The position numbers and the translations under genes were made by a program. A stretch of DNA of 33,153 bases from Welwitschia mirabilis (lineage: Eukaryota > Gnetophyta > Gnetopsida > Welwitschiales), in assembly GCA_051453625.1 (NCBI GenBank), contig JBOZIK010000001.1, forward strand, positions 3,720,284-3,753,436, in the 5' to 3' direction. Under the pieces are notes generated by a model, which worked only from the letters and a program-made list of their open reading frames with translations, did no database searches and was not told the DNA's origin. Of this stretch, positions 21,355 to 30,579 are shown one piece after another. Numbering within the stretch: the first letter of the stretch is position 1; the number at the start of each line of letters is the position of its first letter.

Positions 21355-22170
21355 TATTCAATATCCTAGAAAGATATTACCATCAATTTTATAGTTAAAT
21401 CTTCTAATCTTATCTTTTTCATTCAGAATGAAACATTTAGAACCAAAAACATGAAAATAGCTTACCAGTAATTTCTTATTAGAGTAGCGCTCATATGAGG
21501 TTTTAGAAGTAAAGTGTCTTATCAGAACTTTATTGGAAACATAGCAAATAATATTAATGGCTTCTATCAAAAAATAATAAGGAATTTATTAATTGTGCAT
21601 CATTATTCTTGCCATCTCATTTAGCACTTTATTATTTCTTTTAGATACTCCATTTTGTTATGATGTTCTTAGAGTAAATAATTTGTGAAAGATATCAAAC
21701 TATTTATAAATTTCTTAAACCTTGCATTCTTGAATCTAATACTATTGTAATTTTTTATTATTTTGATCTTATATCCTTTCTAATTTTGTAACTTAATATA
21801 TGACTTAGAGAAAATGTTAAAGGTCCCATCCTATGTGCAAGAAAAGTCATTCATTTGAAACAAGAATAATCATCAACAATAATTAAATATTTTTTTCTTA
21901 TTAAGACTTTCAAAAGAAGATGGATTAATAATATCAAGACATAGAAGGTCTAATGAACATTTTATAGTAATAAAATTATTCTTACTAAATCTTAACATTC
22001 TTTTCTTTCACTTTTGACAAGCTTCACAAACCTAGTCATAAAATTTTAGAAGTTTTATTATCATATCTTTTAAGGATAAAGCCTTTAATAGATCCTTGTT
22101 CACATGTTTAAGCTTTCTATGCCACATCTTTATATTACTTGTAATACCTAGAAAACACTTGATGTCTTTT
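21355..22170 (-). pseudogene. C1 pre-integrase and integrase remnant (copia)
   Basis: The N-terminal HHCC zinc region has MWHRKLKHVNKDLL (from about 22,127) and VCEACQ (about 22,030). The core has LLCLDIINPSSF (first catalytic Asp) and LIIVDDYSCF (about 21,880). At 21,642-21,640 the codon for the third catalytic residue (family Q-N-G-V-V-E-R) is Lys. The following LNEMARIM leads to an open stretch, 21,570-21,358, with IEAINIICYVSNKVLI, SYFHVFGSKCFIL and the terminal IFLGY, typical of the copia integrase C-terminal region. Breaks include a shift near KKKYLIIVDD. Inactive. Confidence 0.88.
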
Positions 22171-22379
22171 TTACAAATATCTTATAAAGTAGTGACATAG
22201 ACATTTGATTTTCTAAGTCTAATGAATAAAATCTTATTTGAATCATGCTTTTTTATGATACAATCATCTTTAGTAAAATTTACAAAAGAAATTTGCATTA
22301 CATAATTAACTAACACTAAGTAGATTATGTTGTAAACCTTTCACATAAAATATATATTTTTCCTTAGGTAGATTACCTC

Positions 22380-22620
22380 CTTTAATGGTTTCAATAACTT
22401 TGATTGATGTGCTACGTTGTCATCATAGTGACCATAGCTTTTTCTTGCTCAACGAAGGAAGTAAAACTTGATTTTTTACTAGTCATATGTCTAGTGAATC
22501 CACTATAAACATACCAGACATGTCTCTTTATGGTACATGAGGTAATCTAAGCTACAAGTATTGGCCTTCATTTTAGAATCCAAACCTTCTTTGGTTTTAC
22601 TTATACAAAACATTGTACCA
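22380..22620 (-). pseudogene. C1 Gag end and aspartic protease remnant
   Basis: One minus-strand frame reads KPKKVWI, then after two stops KRHVWYVYSGFTRHMTSKKS (about 22,525-22,465). Copia proteases have W-Y-x-D-S-G-C-S-x-H-M-T, so the active-site Asp is replaced by Tyr at 22,507-22,505 (a transversion) and the Cys by Phe. Next comes FTSFVEQEKAMVT, matching the family's F-T-S-L block. Downstream, GLQHNLLSVS (about 22,340) is the usual lead-in to the pre-integrase region. Gag proper should lie beyond 22,650 but is absent. Confidence 0.8.
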
Positions 22621-22748
22621 TTTTCTTTGGCCTCTGGGCACTATTGGTAAATTATCTACTACTAAACTAAAATGAATAAATAAATTGATAATAACCAGAT
22701 TTATAATAATAATAGTAGGTAATATTATTTATGTAAGCTACATCCTCA

Positions 22749-24107
22749 TTATTATCATGTAAAAATTGACATTCTAATTAAGATAAATGACCAAATTATC
22801 TTAATGAAAGACATTAATATAATCAATTTTATCATAAATACATCTCTTCTATTAATTTTTATATTAATTTTTCACTTATCATTTTCCCATGGCATTTTTA
22901 GGTTCATTATCACATTTTAAGGACTTCACAAAATATTATGATTATTCAAGTTAAAATACTAGTGCTACTATCCAATACTATTGGCACTATTAGTAATTAT
23001 GAGTAGATAACTTAAATAGTACATTCTTGAATTATCATAGAAAATGAAGTAAAATGTAGTTATGGGCTTGCTTAAATTTAACCATGAAAATAACTTACAC
23101 GTTTGATGACTTGTGGTGGTGATGACGCCGACATGTAGTAGTAACATATGGCATTACTGACTAGGATGATAGTGGAGACACATGATGATAATAGTATTCA
23201 GCATCAGTAGTAGCGTCTAGGAGCTAATTGTTGGCTACGTCATAAGAATCTTTACATAATGAATACATGATAAGACACTCTATCGAATGATATCATTATG
23301 TAATTACTCATCTAATGCTATAAGCCAAAGTTTTATAACCACCCCCACCCCCATACTTCCTTATAAAAAGAGCCTTGAGTGCTTTTTTATAATCATCCTT
23401 TGTTTAGGAAAAATATAGAGTTTTTTGAGTGTCAGTCATGACAGCCTTCTTAGCACCTCTTTGAGAAGTAAGATTGCTTTGGAGGATAGTCTAGGAAGTA
23501 CTTTTATCTTTCTTTATGTTTGATGTAATGTGCTTATTTCTAATTTAAATCTAAAGGGTGTTCTTTTTTAATTATTAGTTGTAATTAATTTTGTATTAAG
23601 AATGACTAAGTAACATTTATTATCAAGTTTTACTTTGGTCAACTAAGTGAATTTATTAAGTTAATTAATCTAAGTCTTAGTAATTTCATGAATCTTATGT
23701 AATTTAAAATTTATGCTTTACATTTTTATTACTAGGATATGAACGATTAGTGACTTTGGAATTCACTGATGCTCAAATGGTAAATGAGATTATGTTACTA
23801 TGGCTCAAGACTTTACACTTGAATTTCTAAAGTCTTTTTAGGATAGTGCATCATATGGTTGAGTGAGGAATCGTAGAAGGACAAATTAGATGAATATTTA
23901 GAGCTTCTTTACTTCTCACTTTTCTAGATAAAGTTTCAAAACCAATTTCTCAACTCTCTTCTTTTCTTTTCTTTAATTTATAACTTGTAAGTTTAGTAAG
24001 AGTTTGTGTAATTTTTATTTAAATAATCTTAATTATTCTTATGGAATAATGATACTAGTTCTTATCTAGTTTTAAATCCAGTTCATATAGTTAAACAAAT
24101 ATGATTT
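22749..24107 (+). repeat. G3 5' LTR
   Basis: Its start is placed by homology: CATGTAAAAATTGACATT (22,757-22,774) matches the minus-strand start of the G2 LTR. Further shared blocks are the TATA region (23,362), TTATCAAGTT ... GAATTTATTAAG (about 23,620-23,665) and AATGAGATTATGTTACTATGGCTCA (about 23,783-23,807). It ends TTAAACA at 24,107. A relatively G+C-rich segment with several CpGs (23,095-23,240) stands out from its surroundings. Confidence 0.78.
23362..23369 (+). promoter_or_regulatory. TATA box of the G3 LTR
   Basis: TATAAAAA followed by GAGCCTTGAG, at the same relative position as the TATA motifs of both G2 LTRs, about 610 bp into the LTR. Confidence 0.55.
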
Positions 24108-24117
24108 TGACACCATT

Positions 24118-24135
24118 GTTAGGGAAAATGGAATT
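24118..24135 (+). other. G3 primer-binding site (tRNA-Asp type)
   Basis: TGACACCATTGTTAGGGA, 10 bp after the LTR end. Against TGGCGCCGTTGCCGGGGA every difference is C-to-T or G-to-A. Confidence 0.82.
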
Positions 24136-25017
24136 GTAATTTCTAAAAAAAGCATGAATTTTTATGTCTTATAGGTTTTTAATTATTTTTTATTTTCCTA
24201 GTTATGGGTACTAGTCCTCTCTAGGGATACTTAAACTAGTCTATTTTCTCTTTCTTTTATAAGTTTGTTTATCTTTTCTTTTTAGTGATTGGTACTAGTC
24301 ATTTCTAGTGATATTTAAACTAGTCCTTTTTTTACTTTTTTTTAAAGTTTTCTCTATTGTAACTTGAGTTGGTTTTAGTTCTAATAGTATTTATGCATGT
24401 TGTAGTCAAGGAGCAGAGAAACTAAAATTTAACTTGCTTTACATGATTTTATTTCTATGTTTTTAAATTCTTGTTTTACTTTTCTATGCAAGCTTACTAT
24501 TAAAAACACTAAAAATCTAAAAAATTTTAATTAATTTTTACTAATAGTGGATTATGTGCATTTCAATTTTTATTTCTATTTTGGTTTTTTCATAACCTTA
24601 TAGCATTATTTGATCTATGAGACATTTGCAAAACTCTATGTTTTTATTGAAACTATAAGTCTCATTTTGATTAGTGTCACCACCTTCCTTGACCAGTGAC
24701 ACTAGCCATTTTACTTATAACTTTCTAAAATTTTATAGAATTTCCTTCCTAAACTATCTAAAATTTTTCATATATTATGTTCCTCTATAAACTTAAAAAG
24801 CTTAGAAAATGTAACTTTATAATTAAGTTTGATAACCCATTTTCCAAAAACTTAACATGAGTTGGATGTATAATTCCTTTGAAACACCTTCTAAATGCCA
24901 CTATTCTTGCCTATGAAGGCTACAATAATTTCTAAAACATTCCTAGTTATGTTTTACCTAAAACCATAAGAGATTTCATTTAGCTTAAGAAAATTTTAGG
25001 GGACTACATCAACAACC
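24136..25017 (+). other. G3 leader region
   Basis: A+T-rich leader. It has an imperfect tandem duplication (24,191-24,242 and 24,276-24,329) built on GGTACTAGTC...TCTAG...TTAAACTAGTC; the G2 leader holds a single copy in inverted orientation (about 17,446-17,490). No N-terminal Gag was recognised. Confidence 0.5.
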
Positions 25018-25490
25018 TTTATCATTCACCATCCTTTCCTGACTCATTTGACTAACACTTTCTACGTACTAATTAAGCTTCTTATATTGAATTTGAAACA
25101 TCTTATTTTCAGTAATATTTTGATCCCATACCTTTTATTACACCTCATTGCCCTTATCCTGTATCATTTAATCCTTACCATCCATCTTCATTCATGTAAT
25201 AACCTTCATTCATTCCATTTGAGGAGTTAGTAAAAGCTATTATAAATGCTTAAAACCAAATTAATCAAGATCATGAGATAACTTTGAAATAACACTTGTC
25301 TTTCCTAAATAACCTTAAGAAAATCCTATAAAAATAGCCTAGACTAGTGCTTAAATCATTAGAATTCTCAACTGGAATTCTCAATCAATATAAAGAAGAA
25401 ATTTCTATAATACACAAATTTAAGAGTTTTGAAAACACTAAAAGAATTAAGAATAGAAAACCAATTATACTCAAGACACATCCTCTATGA
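25018..25490 (+). pseudogene. G3 Gag-like remnant
   Basis: One plus-strand frame is coherent for about 155 codons despite stops. It has YHSPSFPDSFD, SYIEFETSYFQ, YFDPIPFITP, PVSFNPYHPSSFM (a Pro/Tyr/Phe/Ser-rich tail), then PSFIPFEELVKAIINA and NQINQDHEITLK, a helical Gln/Asn-rich segment, ending KNRKPIILKTHP. The order (aromatic P/Q-rich stretch, then coiled coil) parallels the G2 remnant and Athila-type Gag C-terminal halves. The stops sit where Gln fits. Only a moderate call, because no zinc knuckle or protease follows. Confidence 0.5.
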
Positions 25491-25881
25491 TTAATGAATA
25501 AATTAATGAATAAATATATTAGGATCGTAAGTCTGTAAATGCACTAGTAAACGATTAATTATGCATAAGAAATCTATACTTTGGTAAAGGCTTAAACTTA
25601 TTAGAGGATAATTTAGAAGATGAACAGTCATGTAAGAAAGGCTATTACTGGGATACCAATTTGTAGGAATTTAATGATGTATTTTGAGTTCTTTTGTAAG
25701 ATATTTACAAAATTTTGGATGCAATACTAATGATTATGAAGATTTGACAAGATGATTAATGAAACATGTAATTCTCAACATATTTTTAAGTTTCTTAGAC
25801 TTATTCTGATATTGCATACTTGGAAGAAGGATTCATCATTTAAAAAACTAACTTACTTTTAATATTGAAGCTAAGAAAGCT
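25491..25881 (+). other. G3 internal remainder before G4
   Basis: A frame near 25,595-25,690 reads LLEDNLEDEQSCKKGYYWDT, which could be the acidic Gag tail, but nothing diagnostic follows. The probable G3/G4 junction is at about 25,882. Confidence 0.35.
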
Positions 25882-26911
25882 TGTCATCCCCTTTTTTTTA
25901 TGTCAGAAGTGCTATCATCTCTATGACAGATAGAAAAACAACACTACTGACATAGATAAAAGCTATGGGGTTGATAGTAGGGCATGAAGCTAATGAAATA
26001 TCTTTTGATATAGGGTAACATCCCCTATGTCATCCCCACAATAGTCAGGATGATAGCTATTTTTTAATTGTCAAAAATAATTATCTTTGTAACGGGGTCA
26101 AGTAACTCATTAGGACTGTTAGGATTTCATTTCCAACTTTTAGGGTTGAGTTTCTAGAACATCAATGTAAAATTATAAATACCCTTCCCCCCTCCTTCAT
26201 TTCTATTTCCATCTTTTATGCTCAATATGCTTTTGATAGAAGATTGAAGAACAAGAAGACCATCTAGTAGCTACAGAAAGGAGTTCCCTTGGTGTTAGGC
26301 TGAGTCTCTTCCATTAAGATGCTACCATTTTGTTGTAAGTGGATGTAAAGATCATAAAATCAATACAAATAATCTTTTAGTTAAATTTGTTTATGTTCCT
26401 TATGGTTTAAGTTGGTTATAGTCTAAGTGACAATTCTATAAGTTATTTAGATCATAAAGGCAACCTTTATAAAGGTTGACTTTAGTTAGTTTAGATTTGC
26501 ATTGTTATGTCATTTCCATTCTACATTGCATTTCATATTCTATTTGGTATATCTCATAGTTTATATTGATTAGGAATAAATTAAGTACTCTTCTTAATTG
26601 ATTTAAATTATAGAGAAGTTAGTTCTTGTGATAAAAGGATTAAGAAACAATAGAATTCATTCTACTTCCATTTGCATTTCATCTCCATTCACTTTGCATT
26701 ACATTTACTTTATTGTTTGCTTTCAGTTATTAAAAGATAAAAAACTAAAAATATCTTTGGAAATCAATTGTCTAACTCTGAGCCTAGTGCCTTCATTGGA
26801 ATTATGACATTTGGTTAAACTCCTGTCTATACTAGCATGTGTTTTTCTGTAAGTTATTTGATTACAGGTTTATCTAAGAGCTTCAGAATTGCATAAATTT
26901 ACACCGCAACA
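25882..26911 (+). repeat. G4 5' LTR
   Basis: The 3' end is fixed by the primer-binding site: ...ACCGCAACA at 26,911. The 5' end is uncertain; TGTCATCCCC at 25,882 is the best candidate. It holds a TATA box (26,174-26,181), a C-rich stretch just after it (CCCTTCCCCCCTCC), and a possible polyadenylation region (AATACAAATAATC, about 26,360). Two copies of the dyad motif occur in U3 (25,908-25,935 and 26,019-26,058). Confidence 0.65.
26174..26181 (+). promoter_or_regulatory. TATA box of the G4 LTR
   Basis: TATAAATA followed about 25-30 bp later by a pyrimidine-rich start-site-like region (TTCATTTCTATTTCC). Expected to drive the G4 genomic RNA. One of the clearer promoter elements in the window. 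Confidence 0.6.
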
Positions 26912-26914
26912 TTT

Positions 26915-26932
26915 TGGCATCATTGCTAGAAA
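26915..26932 (+). other. G4 primer-binding site (tRNA-Asp type)
   Basis: TGGCATCATTGCTAGAAA, 3 bp after the LTR end. Against TGGCGCCGTTGCCGGGGA, all seven differences are C-to-T or G-to-A. Confidence 0.85.
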
Positions 26933-27079
26933 AGGCAGCAAGGAGCTGGAGAATTATCACTAACTAGATAATTACCTTGAATATTCTGTTTAGGTTATTT
27001 ATTTGAATTAGTGTTATATCTTTAGCTTAGCTTAAAGTAGATTTATTTCTGCAATTTTTATTTTCTATAGTTTTACAAA

Positions 27080-27430
27080 CCTTGTCATCCTCTCTGTCAT
27101 CCTGACTACATTGGGAACAATAGTTCTAAAATTTCAAAATTTATTTTTACTTTTACAATTATTCTTTTGTTTATAGTCTAATAATAAAGTTACTATCATC
27201 TTCTCTGTCATCCTCATGATAGCTTGGATGATAGTCTGCTTCTTTTATAAATTTTGCAAATTTTTTTTTCACAATTTTAATAAAGTTACTAGTATCTTAT
27301 CTATTATCCCCATGACATCTTGAATGATAGTCTAGATTCTTTATTTTGATAACTTTTTTGAGTTTTAAATTTTTATTACTATGATCATCATCCTCCCTAT
27401 CATTTCCATGACCAAGCAGATGATTGTCTA
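27080..27430 (+). repeat. G4 leader: four repeats of a dyad motif
   Basis: Units near 27,083, 27,193, 27,288 and 27,377 (about 90-110 bp apart) each hold TATCATC- or GTCATCC-like left arms and GATGATAG-like right arms, followed by a T-rich spacer. In unit 2 the arms are perfect: ACTATCATC at about 27,192 and GATGATAGT at about 27,228. They lie between the primer-binding site and the gag start, where retroelement packaging or regulatory signals often reside (inference). Related copies are in the LTR and in pol. Confidence 0.6.
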
Positions 27431-27736
27431 TTATTGTTAATTTTGGTTTTCTATTTGTTACTTGAGCATGCAGGGACATGGTGAATTCAAGTAGGAAAAC
27501 AAAATATTAGAGAGAATAAAACCTGATTAAATAAAATATCAAAGAAGGATTATTCAACTTTGAGAAAAGTCCAGATACACACATCCTAAGTACACAAATT
27601 TCCAAAATTAAAGAAGAAGATTTTTCTGCTTTTATTATTTCAGAATTAGATTTTCAAATGAAAATTGTAGTATAGAAGTAGATCATGTTATTTCTTCTTT
27701 AAATATGTTAAATGTATTGAAATCATTGCAAAAATA

Positions 27737-27833
27737 NNNNNNNNNNNNNNNNNNNNNNNNNNNNNNNNNNNNNNNNNNNNNNNNNNNNNNNNNNNNNNNN
27801 NNNNNNNNNNNNNNNNNNNNNNNNNNNNNNNNN
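27737..27833. other. Assembly gap (97 N)
   Basis: N run inside the G4 gag, hiding part of its N-terminal region. Confidence 0.99.
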
Positions 27834-27919
27834 ATTCAAAATCCCTTTGATTTACCTCCTAGAGATGATGTAAAATTATGAAATTTAAGTGCATATCCAA
27901 CTTTTTTGGGGGAATATAA

Positions 27920-28049
27920 GGAAGAAATATATTAGTGACCATATCTATATGATTATTTTTCCAACATTTGGCTGACATTGAACAACTTGTACTTACCTTG
28001 GGAAATGGGAAGAAATATATTAGTGACCATATCTATATGATTATTTTTC
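27920..28049 (+). repeat. Perfect 42-bp direct repeat inside G4 gag
   Basis: 27,920-27,961 and 28,008-28,049 are identical (both begin GGAAGAAATATATTAG), offset by 88 bp. Perfect identity contrasts with the decay around it, and the repeats lie between two N gaps. Confidence 0.9.
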
Positions 28050-28211
28050 TAATCACACTTAGAGGAAGAGAAAAAATTTGGCTTAAAACCATATCATATA
28101 AAAGTTTTAAATCTTGAATTTAAATATAAGAAGTATTTATCAAATGATTTTTGAGTGAAAGTTCCATAAGAAGAAGAAGGAAAAAAGTAACCAACTTCTA
28201 ATAACAACCTC

Positions 28212-28730
28212 NNNNNNNNNNNNNNNNNNNNNNNNNNNNNNNNNNNNNNNNNNNNNNNNNNNNNNNNNNNNNNNNNNNNNNNNNNNNNNNNNNNNNNNNN
28301 NNNNNNNNNNNNNNNNNNNNNNNNNNNNNNNNNNNNNNNNNNNNNNNNNNNNNNNNNNNNNNNNNNNNNNNNNNNNNNNNNNNNNNNNNNNNNNNNNNNN
28401 NNNNNNNNNNNNNNNNNNNNNNNNNNNNNNNNNNNNNNNNNNNNNNNNNNNNNNNNNNNNNNNNNNNNNNNNNNNNNNNNNNNNNNNNNNNNNNNNNNNN
28501 NNNNNNNNNNNNNNNNNNNNNNNNNNNNNNNNNNNNNNNNNNNNNNNNNNNNNNNNNNNNNNNNNNNNNNNNNNNNNNNNNNNNNNNNNNNNNNNNNNNN
28601 NNNNNNNNNNNNNNNNNNNNNNNNNNNNNNNNNNNNNNNNNNNNNNNNNNNNNNNNNNNNNNNNNNNNNNNNNNNNNNNNNNNNNNNNNNNNNNNNNNNN
28701 NNNNNNNNNNNNNNNNNNNNNNNNNNNNNN
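28212..28730. other. Assembly gap (519 N)
   Basis: N run inside the G4 gag. Minus-strand frames appearing to span it are artefacts of untranslated N. Confidence 0.99.
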
Positions 28731-29590
28731 ATGCTCCAACTAAACAACTACTAGATTTTTCTTATGGAGGCAACTTGTTGAACTTAGTCTTAGAAAAAGC
28801 ATGGAGTGTGTTAAAAAATCTTGTAGAGATAAGTCAAATTTGGCTAAACCTACTAAAAAAAATCAAACTGTGGGTCAAATTTTAAAAGATTAAAGGAAGT
28901 TAAACATGAAAAGGAAGAAGAAAGAGAATACTCAACTAACTTGATAAAAGATTTTACCACCACTTTAAAGAAGTATACACAGATGATAGTTGATGCCAAA
29001 GTAGTAAAGAATGAAACCTCAACTTCAAATTGTGAAATTTTTAAAGATAACTCTCATCCAACTAAAGTGTGTTTCATTACCAACTTTTAAGAAGAAGATG
29101 TTTAAGGAAGTTTATGCTTTTAACTAAAGAACATCCAACTTTAAAAGTCAATCACAATTTCAACAAAGATTGGATGGACAATCCTAATGGAAACCTTTTG
29201 AAAGTATATTTATAAATTCCAACTTTTAATCTAATTTTCAACAAAATCAGAATGATTCACTTAGAAAATCCATAAAAGAAATGTAAATAGTGCAACATAA
29301 AACTAATAGCAACATTGAAAACTTAGTAAATGTACTCTAACAAATAATATAATCAAAGACCATAAGGGTTCCTTGCATCTCAACCTTTACCCAACCCAAA
29401 TAAAGTTAAAAAAGATTTAAAGGTAGTAACACAAAGTGGAAATGATACAACACCTCCTACCCATAAGGATTTAACTTCTAAAAACAATGATATGAACGAA
29501 GAGAATGATGTAGAGATTTTGAATTCATACAAATTTCCATCAATATTACCTAATAAATCCTCCATTAAAAATTATTTCTTCATAAGGAAA

Positions 29591-29879
29591 TGAAGGGAAT
29601 AAACCATCCACTCCTTGGCTTAATCGATTAAATACAAATCCTACATTTGATGAACACTTGAAATCTTTGATGTAAGAGGTAAAAAACAACTTTCTTTTTT
29701 GAAAACTCTTGTAAGAAAATCCTAAATATTTTAAGTTATGAAAGGACTTAGTTAGAAGAAATCAAAAATGTATCATTCCTAGCAAAGTTTTTCTTACTCA
29801 ATCTCTTTTCAACTTAGTCATGAAAAAGTGCCCTAAATTTAAAGACCTTAGAGCTACAATTATGAGTGTTAGCTTAAAA
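29591..29879 (+). pseudogene. G4 Gag-protease linker
   Basis: Plus-strand fragments include TPWLNRLNTNPTFDEHL-like sequence (about 29,605-29,660, with a stop and uncertain joins) and LVRKS, the stretch that in Athila-type elements precedes the protease (the block normally reading F-L-K-D-L). Frames change several times, so exact joins cannot be set. Confidence 0.5.
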
Positions 29880-30230
29880 TGAAATAAAGAATTTGAAAAG
29901 CCTTAATCGACATAGGAACAAATGTAAACATCATATATCTCCATATATGTAAGATACTTGGGTTAAAAAATAGAATAGAACCCACACCAATTATCTTGGA
30001 ATTGAATGATATCTCAATCAAGAAACCATTAGGAATTTTCAAAGACTTAGTTATCCAAATTGAGGAATCTTTTTAACACATAGATTTGTCATCATTGAAA
30101 TAGAACATGATGAAGGATATCCACTTCTTTTAGGAAGAGCATTTTTTATAACTACCTATTGTATCATTAACACACAATCTAGGATGATGAGATGTTATTT
30201 TGATAATAAATAATTTACCATTAGAGTTTT
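29880..30230 (+). pseudogene. G4 aspartic protease remnant
   Basis: A retropepsin-type protease. FEKALIDIGTNVNIIYLHI starts near 29,890, with the catalytic Asp kept at 29,909-29,911 and DIGTN where the family has DLGAS. LGLKNRIEPTPIILELND and KKPLGIFKDLVIQIEESF follow. At about 30,088 a one-base deletion shifts the frame, after which DFVIIEIEHDEGYPLLLGRA (about 30,084-30,145) continues; LLLGRAF corresponds to the family's I-L-G-R-P-F. Nearly complete but broken by a stop (at about 30,074) and the frameshift. Confidence 0.88.
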
Positions 30231-30579
30231 TGATGCTACTAAAAAGAACACAGAAACTGAGTTTAACTTTAAAGATGAACTGAAACTAACCTTGTTTTTA
30301 CAACATTAACCAATTGAGGAGAGATCAATCATGCTACATAAACTAACTTTATATGATGACCCTAATAAAACACACTGTCTTAAGTCTGAGGATGAGGAAC
30401 AAATTAATTGAGAAGAAACTTAACATTTTTATTTGGTAGAAAAACTCTTTGCAAAGTGTTACACCACATCTATCATCTCCATAACAGATGGAATGATAAC
30501 TTAAAATATCAGCTTTGAAATTAAGAAATTACTTGAAAGTTTAAAAAATATTTTTCTATCCAAAAATAAAATAAAATCC
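30231..30579 (+). pseudogene. G4 protease-RT linker
   Basis: Coherent plus-strand coding continues: VFDATKKNTETEFNFKDE (about 30,219-30,272), ERSIMLHKLTLYDDPN (about 30,319), then an acidic stretch EDEEQIN and KLFAKCYTTS. Embedded at 30,467-30,503 is a copy of the TATCATC...AATGATA dyad motif found in this element's LTR and leader. Confidence 0.65.

Larger units (their letters stand above)
19770..22650 (-). mobile_element. Decayed Ty1/copia retrotransposon C1, 5' truncated
   Basis: The minus-strand order is Gag-end/protease (22,620-22,380), pre-integrase zinc region and integrase (22,170-21,355), RT (20,910-20,206) and RNase H (20,205-19,770). Integrase before RT defines Ty1/copia. The motifs GFTRHMTS, WHRKLKHV, FHVFGSKCFIL, NQQEGINF, YIDDI and IEIRHHFLREHV resemble the SIRE side of the plant copia elements (inference by eye). 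Gag is missing, and the element stops about 100 bp before the G3 LTR, suggesting truncation by a later insertion or deletion. It carries numerous stops and frameshifts. Confidence 0.88.
22749..25881 (+). mobile_element. LTR retrotransposon G3, same family as G2, 3' part not seen
   Basis: The plus-strand 5' LTR (22,749-24,107), a tRNA-Asp-type primer-binding site (24,118-24,135), a leader with a duplicated segment and a gag-like remnant (25,018-25,490) are present. The LTR aligns with the reverse complement of the G2 LTRs over most of its length, and the leaders share a segment. No pol or 3' LTR occurs before G4 begins at about 25,882, so G4 probably inserted into G3; the remaining part would then lie past the window end. 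It starts about 100 bp after the truncated copia element. Confidence 0.75.
27478..29590 (+). pseudogene. G4 Gag remnant, interrupted by two N gaps
   Basis: The likely start is ATG at 27,478 (MVNSSRKTKY, basic). After the first gap, NPFDLPPRDDVKL (about 27,842) is followed by TLRGREKIWLKTISYKS (28,056-28,105), matching the family's S-L-x-x-x-A-x-x-W-L block. After the second gap, APTKQLLDFSYGGNLLNL (from about 28,733) corresponds to the L-D-A-S-A-G-G region of Athila Gag. The zinc knuckle at 29,031-29,072 reads CEIFKDNSHPTKVC: C-x2-C-x4-H-x4-C spacing is kept, but the second Cys is Phe. The tail has SQSQFQQRLDGQS (about 29,141) and IEMs of the family such as KTNSNIENLVNVL (29,302-29,340). Frame changes and stops throughout. 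Confidence 0.85.

Noticed and set aside
28094-28747. Long minus-strand open frames across 28,094-28,747
   Set aside because: They consist almost wholly of N from the 519-bp gap; the real coding strand here is plus (G4 gag).
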